Below are positions 26,478 to 35,731 of a stretch of 64,000 bases of DNA, one piece after another. The position numbers and the translations under genes were made by a program. Under the pieces are notes generated by a model. That model was not told the origin of the DNA and ran no database searches. It saw only the letters and a list, made by a program, of their open reading frames with translations. The stretch is from Paracoccaceae bacterium. Lineage in GTDB: Bacteria; Pseudomonadota; Alphaproteobacteria; Rhodobacterales; Rhodobacteraceae. The first letter of the stretch is position 1. The number at the start of each line of letters is the position of its first letter. The stretch is from NCBI GenBank assembly GCA_004153385.1, contig SDAL01000005.1, forward strand, positions 1-64,000, read 5' to 3'.

Positions 26478-27272
26478 ATGATGTTCAACCGACGTATGTT
26501 CGTGGCTGCGGCTGTCGCACTTTCAACCTTGGGGGCGAGCGCCGCTGTGGCGGCAGAAGACGCGCTTGCCAAAATCAAATCGGCAGGTTCGATTTCTATC
26601 GCGGTCCCGACCGACTATCCGCCCTATGGCTATGTCGGGCTTGATTTGCAGCCACAGGGGCTGGATGTCGATATGGCGAAACTTGTGGCAGAGCGTCTGG
26701 GCGTCAAGCTGAAGATGGTGCCTGTTACCTCGGCCAACCGTATTCCCTATCTGCAGACCGGTCAGGTCGAACTGGTGATCTCGACGCTTGGCAAGAACGC
26801 CGAACGCGCGAAAGTCATCGACTTCACCCATGCCTATGCGCCGTTCTATCAGGCGGTTTACGGACCGGCGTCGATGGAGATCGCGGATTTCCCCGCGCTT
26901 GCGGGCAAAACGATCGCCGTCGCCAAAGGCGCGATGGAAGAGCAGGAGCTGACCAAACTGGGCCCCGACGGGATGGTGTTCAAACGCTACGAGGATCAGG
27001 CCACGGCGACGGCCGCCTATGTGGCGGGCCAAACCGATGTGATCGCCACCTCGACCACCAACGCAGGGCTGATGGCGCAACAAAACCCCGATCTGGGCGC
27101 CGAGTTGAAGCTGATCATCAAGGAAAGCCCGTGTTTCATCGGCATCGCCAAAGGCCAGGATGCTCTGCGTGAGGCGGTCAACCAGATCATCTTGGCGGCC
27201 AAGGACGATGGCGCCATCGATGCGCTGAGCAACAAATATCTGGGTAAGGACGCAGGCGATCTGCCGCTTTGA
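26478..27272 (+). CDS. ABC transporter substrate-binding protein, polar amino-acid type
   Basis: 264 residues from ATG 26478 with AAAGGA seven bases upstream. Signal peptide MMFNRRMFVAAAVALSTLGA...AVAA. Family 3 periplasmic binding fold: ISIAVPTDYPPYGYVG, GLDVDMAKLVAERLGVKL, VPVTSANRIPYLQTGQVELVIS and AERAKVIDFTHAYAPFYQAVYG, the Arg of the second and third motifs normally gripping the amino-acid carboxylate. First gene of a complete importer with two permeases and an ATPase. Ligand not predictable beyond a polar amino acid or opine-like compound. Confidence 0.9.
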   Translation: MMFNRRMFVAAAVALSTLGASAAVAAEDALAKIKSAGSISIAVPTDYPPYGYVGLDLQPQGLDVDMAKLVAERLGVKLKMVPVTSANRIPYLQTGQVELVISTLGKNAERAKVIDFTHAYAPFYQAVYGPASMEIADFPALAGKTIAVAKGAMEEQELTKLGPDGMVFKRYEDQATATAAYVAGQTDVIATSTTNAGLMAQQNPDLGAELKLIIKESPCFIGIAKGQDALREAVNQIILAAKDDGAIDALSNKYLGKDAGDLPL

Positions 27273-27382
27273 GGCACCGCTTTCAAAGACCGCTCTAAGG
27301 GCGGGTTGTCGCATTGGATCCGGCCTCACCCGGGCCGGATCCATGTATCTGAAACCTTCCAAACCGATCGGAACCACCGCTG

Positions 27383-28045
27383 ATGACTGTCCAGCTGGAT
27401 TTTCTGGCCGTGCTGCACTACTGGCCGATGTTACTGACCGGGGTCGCGTGGACACTGGCGCTGACAGTGCTGGCCATTGTCGTGGGCCTTGCCTTGTCTG
27501 TGACCTTCGCATGGGTGCGCGTGGAGGGGCCCCGCTGGGCGGCCATTCCGGTTGCGGCCTATGTCGAGTTGCTCCGCAATACGCCCTTTATCGTGCAATT
27601 GTATTTCATTTTCTTCGGCCTGCCCGAACTGGGCCTGCGGCTTAGTCCCGTTCTGGCGTCGGCCATCGCGCTTGTGCTCAACCTTGGGGCCTATAGCACC
27701 GAAATCATCCGCGCCGGATTGTCGGCCACGCCCAAAGGCCAGACAGAGGCCGCGCTATCGCTTGCGCTGACGCGCTATCAGGTGTTCACACGTGTGGTCT
27801 TGCCGCCTGCGATGCAGAAGGTCTGGCCGTCGCTTGTCAGCCAGATCATCATCGTCATGCTGGGGTCGGCCGTGTGCGGCCAGATCGCGACGGAGGAGCT
27901 GAACTACGCGGCCAACGTGATCTCTGCCAACACCTTCCACACATTCGAGTCGTATATTATCGCCACGGTGATCTATCTCGCGCTCGCCATCCTCATCCGC
28001 CGGCTTTTGAACTGGGCCGGTCCGCGCCTGATCTTCGGAGGCTGA
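27383..28045 (+). CDS. Amino-acid ABC transporter permease (HisM/GlnP type) 1
   Basis: 220 residues, about five membrane segments. VELLRNTPFIVQLYFIFFGLP and the EAA-like loop ALSLALTRYQVFTRVVLPPAMQKVWPS are family signatures. It ends two bases before the second permease, indicating tight coupling; the two form the heterodimeric channel. Confidence 0.92.
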   Translation: MTVQLDFLAVLHYWPMLLTGVAWTLALTVLAIVVGLALSVTFAWVRVEGPRWAAIPVAAYVELLRNTPFIVQLYFIFFGLPELGLRLSPVLASAIALVLNLGAYSTEIIRAGLSATPKGQTEAALSLALTRYQVFTRVVLPPAMQKVWPSLVSQIIIVMLGSAVCGQIATEELNYAANVISANTFHTFESYIIATVIYLALAILIRRLLNWAGPRLIFGG

Positions 28046-28046
28046 T

Positions 28047-28703
28047 ATGATGCCACAATTCAGCTATTGGGATATCCTGCGCAACCTGATCTATGCGGGC
28101 GAACTTACGGTCATGCTGTCGCTGATCGCGTTTATCGGCGGCGGGATCGTGGGGATGGTGCTGCTGCTGGCGCGGGTCTGGCGGCCACAGGTGTTCGGGT
28201 CGGTGTTCAACATCTATGTGCAGCTGTTTCAAGGCACGCCGCTGCTGATGCAGCTGTTTCTCAGCTATTTCGGCTTGCGGCTGTTCGGCATCGAGGTGTC
28301 TGTCTGGGTCTCGGCGGGGCTGGCGCTGACGCTTTATACCTCCGCGTTTCTGGCCGAGATCTGGCGCGGCTGTGTGGCCTCGATCCCGAAAGGACAATGG
28401 GAGGCGGGCGCGAGCCTTGCGCTCAGCTTTGGCGAGCAGATGCGCTATGTCGTGGCCCCGCAAGCCATGCGGATTGCCATTCCTCCGACCGTCGGCTTTC
28501 TGGTGCAGGTGATCAAGGGCACGGCGCTGGCCTCTGTGATCGGGTTTGCCGAGCTGACGCGGGCGGGCAATATGATCGCCAATGTCACCTACCAACCCTT
28601 TACCGTGTTCGCCACGGTGGGGCTTTTGTATTTCTGTCTGTGCTATCCGATCAGCCTGACTGCCCGTTATCTTGAAAGGAAAACCAATGCCGTCCGCCGC
28701 TGA
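28047..28703 (+). CDS. Amino-acid ABC transporter permease (HisM/GlnP type) 2
   Basis: 218 residues, about five membrane segments. VQLFQGTPLLMQLFLSYFGL and the EAA loop WEAGASLALSFGEQMRYVVAPQAMRIAIPP identify the family; the latter docks with the ATPase. Overlaps the start of the ATPase gene by 17 bases. Confidence 0.92.
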   Translation: MMPQFSYWDILRNLIYAGELTVMLSLIAFIGGGIVGMVLLLARVWRPQVFGSVFNIYVQLFQGTPLLMQLFLSYFGLRLFGIEVSVWVSAGLALTLYTSAFLAEIWRGCVASIPKGQWEAGASLALSFGEQMRYVVAPQAMRIAIPPTVGFLVQVIKGTALASVIGFAELTRAGNMIANVTYQPFTVFATVGLLYFCLCYPISLTARYLERKTNAVRR

Positions 28704-29454
28704 AGCCACCGCTCCGCACAAGCGGATCGTCGATATCAACGCCTTGCGTAAATCCTATGGCGACAACGAGGTGCTGAAAGGCATCGATCTTCATGTGCGC
28801 CCGGGCGAGGTGGTTGCGATCATCGGCAAAAGCGGTTCGGGGAAATCCACGCTGTTGCGCTGCATCAACGGGCTGGAGGAGTTTCAGGACGGCGGGCTGG
28901 TGGTTGATGGCAAGCCGCTTCTTTATGACAATGCCTCTGCCATGCGCGCCTTGCGCCAGAGCGTCGGCATGATTTTCCAGTCGTTCAACCTGTTTCCCCA
29001 TCTGAGCGTGGGGCGCAATATCATGCTGGCCCCGTCGCTGGTTAAAAAACGCGATAAGACCGCGGCCCGCGTGCAGGCCGAGGCGCTGCTGGAGCGCGTG
29101 GGGCTTGAGGATAAATTCGATGCGATGCCCGAGCAGTTGTCGGGTGGCCAGCAACAGCGTGTGGCGATTGCACGCGCGCTTGCGATGGATCCGAAGGTAC
29201 TCTTGTGTGACGAGATCACCTCGGCGCTTGATCCCGAGCTGGTGGGAGAGGTGCTGGGCGTCGTCGAGGGACTGGCCAAAGAGGGGATGACGCTGTTGAT
29301 GGTCACCCACGAGATGCGTTTTGCGCGCAAGGTCAGCGACCGCGTGGTGTTCATGCATCAGGGGCGCGTGCATGAAATGGGCCCGCCTGCGGAGCTGTTC
29401 GGCAATCCGCAAACGGCCGAGCTGCGCCAGTTCCTGTCGTCCTTGCAGGAGTGA
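28687..29454 (+). CDS. Amino-acid ABC transporter ATP-binding protein (GlnQ type)
   Basis: 255 residues from ATG 28687 with AAAGGA six bases upstream (inside the permease gene). Walker A IIGKSGSGKSTLLRCINGLE, Q-loop MIFQSFNLFPHLSV, signature LSGGQQQRVAIARALAMDPK, Walker B VLLCDEITSALDPELVGEVL and H-loop LLMVTHEMRFARKVSDR are all intact. It energises the two permeases upstream. Last gene of the importer operon. Confidence 0.95.
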   Translation: MPSAAEATAPHKRIVDINALRKSYGDNEVLKGIDLHVRPGEVVAIIGKSGSGKSTLLRCINGLEEFQDGGLVVDGKPLLYDNASAMRALRQSVGMIFQSFNLFPHLSVGRNIMLAPSLVKKRDKTAARVQAEALLERVGLEDKFDAMPEQLSGGQQQRVAIARALAMDPKVLLCDEITSALDPELVGEVLGVVEGLAKEGMTLLMVTHEMRFARKVSDRVVFMHQGRVHEMGPPAELFGNPQTAELRQFLSSLQE

Positions 29455-29920
29455 TCGTGCCTTTGTGCACGCGGCTCGCGCCATGGTGCCGCATCGCGCG
29501 CCATCATGGGGCGACGTCTGGACGGGTCCGGTGGACCACACAGCGCATAGGCCGTGACGGCGTGACGCCAAGGGGCGCGGCCTGCGCGTCGTGACGGACC
29601 ACAGGGCGCGGCCTGTCACGACGGATCAGGCGGTGCTCCGGCTAGTCTGTGAGATCTCGCCCGCTATGCCATATCCCCGATAATCAACGCATTTTAGCTT
29701 CGCGAAACCTTCGCGAAGCGTCTGCCCGCTGACCGCGTGGCTGTTTTGAAACACGGGAGCGTTGATGAAAAAGTTTCAAAACTGGCCGAGAAAGAATGTG
29801 CTTTGGCGCACAATCGGGTGGTTAAAATACGGAATTTCAAAAAATTAGCACAGTGTTAGATTAGGTTCATGAACAAGACAGCCCTGAACATCCGGGCAGA
29901 TCAAAACAATGGAGCCTAAA
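29455..29920. other. Intergenic with hairpin and inverted repeat
   Basis: Holds GCTTCGCGAA (29697-29706) and TTCGCGAAGC (29710-29719), a perfect ten-base stem with a three-base loop but no T-run, and further on TTTTGAAAC (29744-29752) with GTTTCAAAA (29773-29781), a nine-base inverted repeat 20 bases apart that could bind a regulator of the secreted-protein gene. The region 29810-29875 is A+T rich and likely contains that gene's promoter. No coding region seen. Confidence 0.45.
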
Positions 29921-30343
29921 ATGAAAACCGCACTTATCGCAGCCGTCGTCGCCCTTACCGCAACCACCGGCATCGCATCGGCCCAATCCGCCGGCCAGCA
30001 GCAGCTTGCCAATCTGCTGCAAGTCAACGGGGCCGAGTTCTCCTCTGCCGAATTGATCGCGATCCAGGATGCCCGCCGCGATGGCAACCGCAACAACGAA
30101 ACCTACTTTCTGACCCATGAGAACCGCCATGCCGATATGGTCGGTGACGTGTCGCAAGGCAAAGCGCAGATCGCCGCCCAACTGGGTGTGGACCCTGCCG
30201 AATACACGCTGGCCGAACTGGTCAATGTCTCCTCCAACCTGCGCCAGAACGACGTCATGAACGCCGATTTCGTCCTCTCGGGTGGGACGCGCAACGAGAT
30301 CGCGCCGATTGCAGCGCCCTATCGTGGCCAAGGTCGCGACTGA
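29921..30343 (+). CDS. Small secreted protein, unknown function
   Basis: 140 residues from ATG 29921 with GGAG six bases upstream. A clear Sec signal peptide MKTALIAAVVALTATTGIAS ending ASAQS. The mature part carries two similar segments, QQLANLLQVNGAEFSSAELIAIQDARRDGN and QIAAQLGVDPAEYTLAELVNVSSNLRQND, so it looks like an internal duplication of a helical unit. No cysteine, no lipobox. A strong terminator follows, so it is expressed alone, probably at good level. Family not recognised by me. Confidence 0.78.
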   Translation: MKTALIAAVVALTATTGIASAQSAGQQQLANLLQVNGAEFSSAELIAIQDARRDGNRNNETYFLTHENRHADMVGDVSQGKAQIAAQLGVDPAEYTLAELVNVSSNLRQNDVMNADFVLSGGTRNEIAPIAAPYRGQGRD

Positions 30344-30393
30344 TCGTGACGGGCCAAGGGGCGTGGCCGATGGCCCGTTCTGAACGCTAGACC

Positions 30394-30432
30394 AAAAAAC
30401 CTGCGCGCCTTCATCCGGCACGCAGGTTTTTT
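30394..30432 (+). terminator. Rho-independent terminator
   Basis: AAAAAACCTGCG (30394-30405) pairs with CGCAGGTTTTTT (30421-30432); perfect 12-base stem ending in a T-run, and bidirectional in form. It ends the secreted-protein transcript. Confidence 0.85.
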
Positions 30433-30587
30433 CGTGAAATGCCCCCCCACGCGAGGGTGCGCGAGGGGCGCGGGGGTGTATAAACGGGTGTATGAGCAAG
30501 CGGCCCGTGTCCGCACTCTGGTCCGCGTTGGCCGGCGGGGCGGAAAGGGGGGGCAGGGCCGGATGACGACTGCCCCCCAAAACACGG

Positions 30588-30603
30588 CCCCGCGCCCGCG
30601 GGG
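30588..30603 (-). terminator. Possible terminator of the sugar operon
   Basis: CCCCGC/GCGGGG with a four-base loop, just beyond the FAH gene stop on the minus strand and followed on that strand by CCGTGTTTT. The T-run is short. Confidence 0.45.
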
Positions 30604-30611
30604 ACCTGAGG

Positions 30612-31454
30612 TCAGTCGGCGATCACGTCCTGTTTTTGCGTGCCCAGACCGTCGATGCCCAGCTCCACCACATCGCCTGCGCGCAGATAGCGCTGCGGCT
30701 TCAGCCCCATGCCAACGCCGGGCGGTGTGCCTGTCGAGATCACATCACCGGGATGCAGGGTCATGAACTGGCTCAAGTAATGCACCAGATGGCGCACGCC
30801 ATAGACCATGGTCTGCGATGACCCGTCCTGCTTGGTCTCGCCGTTCAGCTTCAGCCACATGGCCAGGGCCTGTGGATCGGGAATTTCGTCGCGCGTCACA
30901 AGCCATGGCCCGATCTGTCCGAAATTGTCGCAGCTTTTGCCCTTGGTCCACTGCCCTGCGCGTTCGATCTGGAAGGCGCGCTCGGACACGTCATTGGTCA
31001 CCGCATAGCCTGCGACGTGATCCATCGCATCCTCTTCCGAGACATATTTCGCAGGTTTGCCGATAATCACGGCCAGCTCCACCTCCCAATCGGTCTTCTC
31101 GGAGCCGCGCGGGATGACGATCGGATCGTTCGGCCCGCAGATGGCAGAGGTGGCTTTCATGAAGATGACCGGCTCGGGGGGCACATCCATACCGCTTTCG
31201 GCGGCATGATCGGCGTAGTTGAGCCCGATACAGATGAATTTTCCGGTGCCAGCGATGGGCGGGCCAAGGCGGGGCGTGCCCTCGACCACCGGCAGGCTGT
31301 CGTGATCGGCGGCGGCAATCTTGGCCAGTCCTTCGGGATGCAAGACCTCGCCGGCAAGATCGCCCACGATCCCCGACAGGTCGCGGATCGTGCCGTCGGT
31401 GTGCTGCAGGCCGGGCTTTTCGGACCCTTTCGGGCCGTAGCGTAGCAATTTCAC
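30612..31454 (-). CDS. FAH-family hydrolase, likely 2,4-diketo-3-deoxy-L-fuconate hydrolase
   Basis: 280 residues. N-terminal small domain (MKLLRYGPKGSEKPGL...) then the fumarylacetoacetase fold: GLNYADHAAESGM, the metal-ligand segment DWEVELAVIIGK (E-x-E), GYAVTNDVSERAFQ and DVISTGTPPGVGMGL. The family cleaves C-C bonds of diketo acids with Mg2+ or Mn2+. As last gene of an operon with an SDR dehydrogenase, UxaA-type dehydratase and sugar importer, it most likely splits the diketo acid of the non-phosphorylating L-fucose route into pyruvate and lactate. Family certain; substrate by context. Confidence 0.85.
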   Translation of the reverse strand: MKLLRYGPKGSEKPGLQHTDGTIRDLSGIVGDLAGEVLHPEGLAKIAAADHDSLPVVEGTPRLGPPIAGTGKFICIGLNYADHAAESGMDVPPEPVIFMKATSAICGPNDPIVIPRGSEKTDWEVELAVIIGKPAKYVSEEDAMDHVAGYAVTNDVSERAFQIERAGQWTKGKSCDNFGQIGPWLVTRDEIPDPQALAMWLKLNGETKQDGSSQTMVYGVRHLVHYLSQFMTLHPGDVISTGTPPGVGMGLKPQRYLRAGDVVELGIDGLGTQKQDVIAD

Positions 31455-31471
31455 GTCTATGTCCTTTCTTC

Positions 31472-32197
31472 TTAGATCGTCCAGCCGCCGTCGATCGAGA
31501 CGGCTTGGCCGGTGGTGTAGGTGGCGCGCGCCAGATAGACTGCAAGATCGGCAATTTCGGCGGCATCTGCAATCCGGCCCATTGGCTGGCGCGCGATAAA
31601 GGCCTTGCGGGCGCTGTCATAATCGCCCGTGGCCGACAGCCGCTCGTCAAGGGAGGGCGATTGCACGGTGCCGGGGCAGATCGCGTTGCACCGGATGCCT
31701 TGGGCCACATAGTCGGCGGCCACCGATTTGGTCAGCCCCAGAACGGCGGCTTTGGTGGTGGAGTAGGCAAACCTGTTGGGCACACCCTTGATCGAGGAGG
31801 CGACAGAGGACATGTTGATGATCGCCCCGCCTTTGCCGCGTGCCAGCATGCCGGGCAATGTGGCGCGGATCATGCGCACCATGGCCTTGACGTTCAGGTC
31901 ATAGGCGAAATCCAGATCGGCATCGCTGCACTCCAGCACGCTGCCGCCATGCACGACGCCTGCGCAGTTAAACAGCACATCCACCGGACCGATCTGCGCG
32001 CAAAGCGCCTCGATCTGGGCGGTGTCGCACACATCAAGCCGGGCGGTTTCGCAGCCCGAAAGCCCCGTCAGGCCGTCTGCGTTGATATCTGTGGCCACAA
32101 CCCGCGCGCCTGCGCGTTGGAAAGCTTCGGCGCTTGCGCGGCCGATGCCTTGGGCGGCGGCGGTGATCAGCACCACCTGTCCTGTCAGATCCGTCAT
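31472..32197 (-). CDS. SDR dehydrogenase, likely 2-keto-3-deoxy-L-fuconate dehydrogenase
   Basis: 241 residues from ATG 32195-32197; the frame continues upstream but the SDR fold begins here (LTGQVVLITAAAQGIGR, dinucleotide site). NCAGVV, SSVASSIKGVPNRFAYSTTKAAV (catalytic Ser and Tyr-x3-Lys) and CPGTVQSP complete a classical SDR. It resembles dehydrogenases that oxidise 2-keto-3-deoxy-L-fuconate at C4, the step before the FAH hydrolase. That gene lies 17 bases downstream. Confidence 0.85.
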   Translation of the reverse strand: MTDLTGQVVLITAAAQGIGRASAEAFQRAGARVVATDINADGLTGLSGCETARLDVCDTAQIEALCAQIGPVDVLFNCAGVVHGGSVLECSDADLDFAYDLNVKAMVRMIRATLPGMLARGKGGAIINMSSVASSIKGVPNRFAYSTTKAAVLGLTKSVAADYVAQGIRCNAICPGTVQSPSLDERLSATGDYDSARKAFIARQPMGRIADAAEIADLAVYLARATYTTGQAVSIDGGWTI

Positions 32198-32256
32198 CGT
32201 GTTCCTTTCCGTTTGCGCAACTGCCCCCCGTGGGCCGCCTGCGGACGGTTGCGTGT

Positions 32257-33774
32257 TCACATCACTGCGCCGATTTGCCATGGCACGAATTCCACCGCGC
32301 CAAAGCCCTGCGCCTCGCTTTTGGTGTGCTCGCCCGAGGCCACGCGCAACATCAGATCGAAAATCTCGTGTCCTTTGTCGTGCAGGCTGACACCGTCCAG
32401 AATGTCGCCGCAATTCACATCCATGTCAGGCTGCATCCGCCGCCATAGATCGGGATTGGATGCGATCTTGATCGAGGGCACGGGCTGGTAGCCCGACACG
32501 CTGCCGCGTCCGGTGGTAAAGGCCACCAGATTGGCACCAGAGGCCACCTGTCCGGTGACAGAGCACGGATCATATCCGGGGCTGTCCATGAACACGAACC
32601 CGTGCCGGTCGATTGGTTCTGCGTATTTGTATACGCCCGCAAGCGGGGCCGCGCCGCCCTTGGCCACAGCGCCCAGTGATTTCTCCAAAATCGTGGTCAG
32701 GCCGCCGCGTTTGTTGCCGGGCGAGGGGTTGTTGTCCATCTCGCCGAAATTGCGCGCGGTGTAATCCTCCCACCACTCGATCAGGTCGATCAGCTTGGTG
32801 CCTGTGGCCCGATCGACTGCGCGACGTGTCAGCAGATGTTCTGCGCCATAGATTTCGGATGTTTCCGACAGGATCGACACACCGCCATGGCGCACCAGAA
32901 GATCGGAGGCCACCCCAAGCGCGGGATTGGCGGTGATGCCCGAATATCCGTCAGAGCCGCCGCACTGCATCCCCAGCACCAGATGGGCGGCGGTGGCAGG
33001 TGCGCGGGTGGCGTGATTGGCCTCGGCGGCCAGTTCGCGCAAGATCGCCACGCCTTTGTCGACGGTGGCGCGTGTGCCCCCTTGGTTCTGGATCGTCATA
33101 TAGCGGAAGCGCGCACTGTCTTTGAGCGCTTTGCGATCAATCAGATCGGGGATCTGCATCACCTCGCAGCCCAGCCCCACCATCAAGATCGCGCCGAAAT
33201 TGGGATTGTGGCCATAGCCTGCAAGGGTGCGAAACAGGGTCTCGTAGCCCTCGCCCTTGCCAGACATGCCGCAGCCCGTGCCATGCACAATCGGCACGAT
33301 CCCGTCGACATTTGGAAAGTCTGCCAGCAGGTTTTCGCGCGCCGCCCCTTCGGCGATGAACCGCGCGACCGAGCCTGCGCAGTTAACGGATGTCAGAATG
33401 CCGATGTAATTGCGTGTGCCCACCCGCCCCGAGCTGCGATGAAACCCTTGGAACTGGGCCGGCTCCGCGACCGGATCAAGCGCGACCATCGCCTCGCCAA
33501 AGCCGTAATCTTGTTTGTGTGCACCCATTCCGAGGTTTTGCACATGCACATGCGCGCCCCGTTCGATCGCGGTGGTGGCCACACCGATGATCTGGCCGTA
33601 TTTACGCACGTTTTCACCCGGACCAATCGTCTGGCAGGCGATTTTGTGGCCTGCGGGGATCGCTTGGGTCGTGCGCAGGGCAGGGGCGATTTCAACGCCT
33701 TCGGGGATCGCACGCAGGGCGATCATGATATTGTCGGTGTCGTGCAGACGCAGGGCATAGGGTTGGTCGGTCAT
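32257..33774 (-). CDS. UxaA-family dehydratase, probable L-fuconate dehydratase
   Basis: 505 residues from ATG 33772-33774 (MTDQPYALRLHD). Residues 1-90 form the SAF domain of altronate/galactarate dehydratases; the rest is the catalytic part with VGTRNYIGILTSVNCAGSVAR, HGTGCGMSGKGEGYETLFRTL, GMQCGGSDGYSGITANPALG and SETSEIYGAEHLLTRRA. Full length matches UxaA (about 495). UxaA-type enzymes dehydrate sugar acids using iron. Here no enolase-type fuconate dehydratase is present, so this protein probably takes that place in the pathway. D-altronate is an alternative, but neither uxaB nor uxaC is nearby. Confidence 0.85.
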   Translation of the reverse strand: MTDQPYALRLHDTDNIMIALRAIPEGVEIAPALRTTQAIPAGHKIACQTIGPGENVRKYGQIIGVATTAIERGAHVHVQNLGMGAHKQDYGFGEAMVALDPVAEPAQFQGFHRSSGRVGTRNYIGILTSVNCAGSVARFIAEGAARENLLADFPNVDGIVPIVHGTGCGMSGKGEGYETLFRTLAGYGHNPNFGAILMVGLGCEVMQIPDLIDRKALKDSARFRYMTIQNQGGTRATVDKGVAILRELAAEANHATRAPATAAHLVLGMQCGGSDGYSGITANPALGVASDLLVRHGGVSILSETSEIYGAEHLLTRRAVDRATGTKLIDLIEWWEDYTARNFGEMDNNPSPGNKRGGLTTILEKSLGAVAKGGAAPLAGVYKYAEPIDRHGFVFMDSPGYDPCSVTGQVASGANLVAFTTGRGSVSGYQPVPSIKIASNPDLWRRMQPDMDVNCGDILDGVSLHDKGHEIFDLMLRVASGEHTKSEAQGFGAVEFVPWQIGAVM

Positions 33775-33847
33775 GGTGTGGTGTTTTCCGGAGTGAGTGG
33801 CGGCAGAGAGAGGGGCGGCGCGCATGGCGCGACAAACGGCGCGCGGG

Positions 33848-34624
33848 CTAGTGGGCCTCGGCCAGATTGCGCGCGCACCAGTCGGCGGGCAGCTCGCCCT
33901 TCACGATCAGGCTCAGCACATCGTCCTTGTTCACCTCACCGATCGCATGCTGTCCCACCAGATGGCCCTTGTTCATCACCACGACACGGTCGCACAATTC
34001 GAACACATCATGCATGTCGTGGCTGACCAGAAAAATTCCGATCCCTTCGGCCTGCAGCTGGCGGATCAGGTCGGCGACCATGGCGGTTTCCGACGGGCCC
34101 AAGGCGGCGGTGGGTTCGTCCATGATCAGGATTTTCGTGTCGAAATAGATCGCGCGGGCAATGGCGATGACCTGTCGTTGGCCGCCTGACAGCTGCGACA
34201 CCGGATCGCGCAGGTTTTTGAAATTGGGATTGAGCCGCGCCAGAACCTTTTGCGCCTCGCGCAGCATGCGGGCATCATCGAGATTGCCGAAACGGGTTTT
34301 CAGCTCGCGGCCCAGAAACAGGTTCTTGGGCGCATCCAGATGATCGGCCAAGGCAAGCGTCTGGTAGATCGTCTCGATCCCCACATCGCGTGCGCCATTG
34401 GGATCGGCAAAGTGCACGGGCTTGCCGTTCACGCGGATTTCGCCCGCGCTTGGAACCATCGCGCCCGCCAAGATCCGCATCAGGCACGATTTGCCCGCCC
34501 CGTTATGGCCAAGCACGCCCACAACCTCGCCCGGGTTGAGGCTGAGCGATACGTGGTCCACGGCGCGCACACCGCCGAAATGTTTTTCGATGTCGATCAT
34601 CTCCACAAGGGGCGTCTGGGTCAT
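33848..34624 (-). CDS. Sugar ABC transporter ATP-binding protein (single-domain, FrcA-like)
   Basis: 258 residues from ATG 34622-34624 with GAGG six bases upstream; two upstream in-frame ATGs lack such a site. Walker A GVLGHNGAGKSCLMRILAGA, LSGGQRQVIAIARAIYFD, Walker B KILIMDEPTAALG and SHDMHDVFELCDR are present. A single nucleotide-binding domain with a permease of the RbsC type is typical of FrcA-like fructose/fucose importers, unlike the double-domain RbsA. It works with the two genes upstream. Confidence 0.92.
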   Translation of the reverse strand: MTQTPLVEMIDIEKHFGGVRAVDHVSLSLNPGEVVGVLGHNGAGKSCLMRILAGAMVPSAGEIRVNGKPVHFADPNGARDVGIETIYQTLALADHLDAPKNLFLGRELKTRFGNLDDARMLREAQKVLARLNPNFKNLRDPVSQLSGGQRQVIAIARAIYFDTKILIMDEPTAALGPSETAMVADLIRQLQAEGIGIFLVSHDMHDVFELCDRVVVMNKGHLVGQHAIGEVNKDDVLSLIVKGELPADWCARNLAEAH

Positions 34625-34709
34625 CGGTGGCCTCATTGCTGGCGTGTTCGGGTTGAAACTGGGGGGGCTGGTTGGCACCTGCCCCCCCTCGTGTGTGTTG
34701 GACAAATGC

Positions 34710-35651
34710 TCAATACAGAACGTTTTGCGCCTCGTCGGTGTCGATATTGTCTTGGTCGACCATCACGACGCCTGTGTTGATAAAGCTGTCGACCTTTTTG
34801 CCTGCCAGCACATCGATGACTGTGGCCACGCCCATTTCGCCCATCGCGAAGGACCCTTGCACAGCGGTGGCTTTCAAAACACCATCCCGCACGAATTGCT
34901 GCAGATCCTCGTTGCCATCAAAGCCGAGCGCCACAAGCTGGCCTGCCTTGCCCGATTGCACCAGCGCACGCCCCATGCCGACCGCTGTCGGCTCGTTTGC
35001 GCCGAAAATCCCCACGAGGTCCGGGTTTGCGGCCAGAATATCCGTGGTCTGGTTCAGCGCATTGGCCATCTGGCTTTGCGAATAGAACGGACCCACGATC
35101 TGCATGTCGGAATTGGCTTTGATGTAATCGGAAAAACACCCGACACGCCCGATTTCGGAGCCAACCCCCGCAACATAGGACATGATCGCAACCTTGCCTT
35201 CGGTGCCTGCCTCGTCGATCATCCGTTTGGCGACCTCTTCGCCTGCGGCGCAATTGTCGGTGGACAGGAACGCCTGATAGGTCCCTTCGGCGGCCTCGCC
35301 AAGCGCGCTGTCCACGATCACCACCGGAATGCCCGCCTCATAGGCGCGCCGCACCGTAGGGACCAGTGCCTCTGGGTCCGATGGGGCCAGCACAATGCCA
35401 GACACCCCGCGATTGATCGCGTTTTCCACCAGATTGACCTGATCGGCCACAGCGCTTTCGGTGGTGGGCCCGTCGAAGCTCAGCGTGTGTTCGCTTTGCG
35501 CCTCGATCGCCGCCTGCGCACCCAGATTGACGTTTTGCCAGAAGTTGGAGCTGGTGGCTTTCACGATCACCGCGATTTCGCCAGCCTGCACCCCCGCGCC
35601 TGCACCGAACGCAAACACCGAAGCCATCATAAGCGTTTTCAAAGATTGCAT
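34710..35651 (-). CDS. Sugar ABC transporter substrate-binding protein (ribose/fructose type)
   Basis: 313 residues from ATG 35649-35651 behind a strong GGAGGAAAAC. Signal peptide MQSLKTLMMASVFAFGAGAG ending VQAGE. Periplasmic binding protein family 1 fold with IAVIVKATSSNFWQNVNLGAQAA, VNLVENAINRGVSGIVLAPSD, FLSTDNCAAGEEVAKRMIDEAG and GIFGANEPTAVGMGRALVQSGKAG. Probably captures the pentose/hexose that the locus degrades, L-fucose by context. Confidence 0.92.
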   Translation of the reverse strand: MQSLKTLMMASVFAFGAGAGVQAGEIAVIVKATSSNFWQNVNLGAQAAIEAQSEHTLSFDGPTTESAVADQVNLVENAINRGVSGIVLAPSDPEALVPTVRRAYEAGIPVVIVDSALGEAAEGTYQAFLSTDNCAAGEEVAKRMIDEAGTEGKVAIMSYVAGVGSEIGRVGCFSDYIKANSDMQIVGPFYSQSQMANALNQTTDILAANPDLVGIFGANEPTAVGMGRALVQSGKAGQLVALGFDGNEDLQQFVRDGVLKATAVQGSFAMGEMGVATVIDVLAGKKVDSFINTGVVMVDQDNIDTDEAQNVLY

Positions 35652-35731
35652 GTTTTCCTCCTCCAAAGAAATTTGCAGATTTGGTCGTCTCGCGTCTCGC
35701 GGGCCCTCCTCCAAGGCCCGCGCGGCGCGGC

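Noticed and set aside
32836-34026. Plus-strand frame of 396 codons
   Set aside because: Antisense to the UxaA-type and ABC genes, His/Arg-rich and without any motif.
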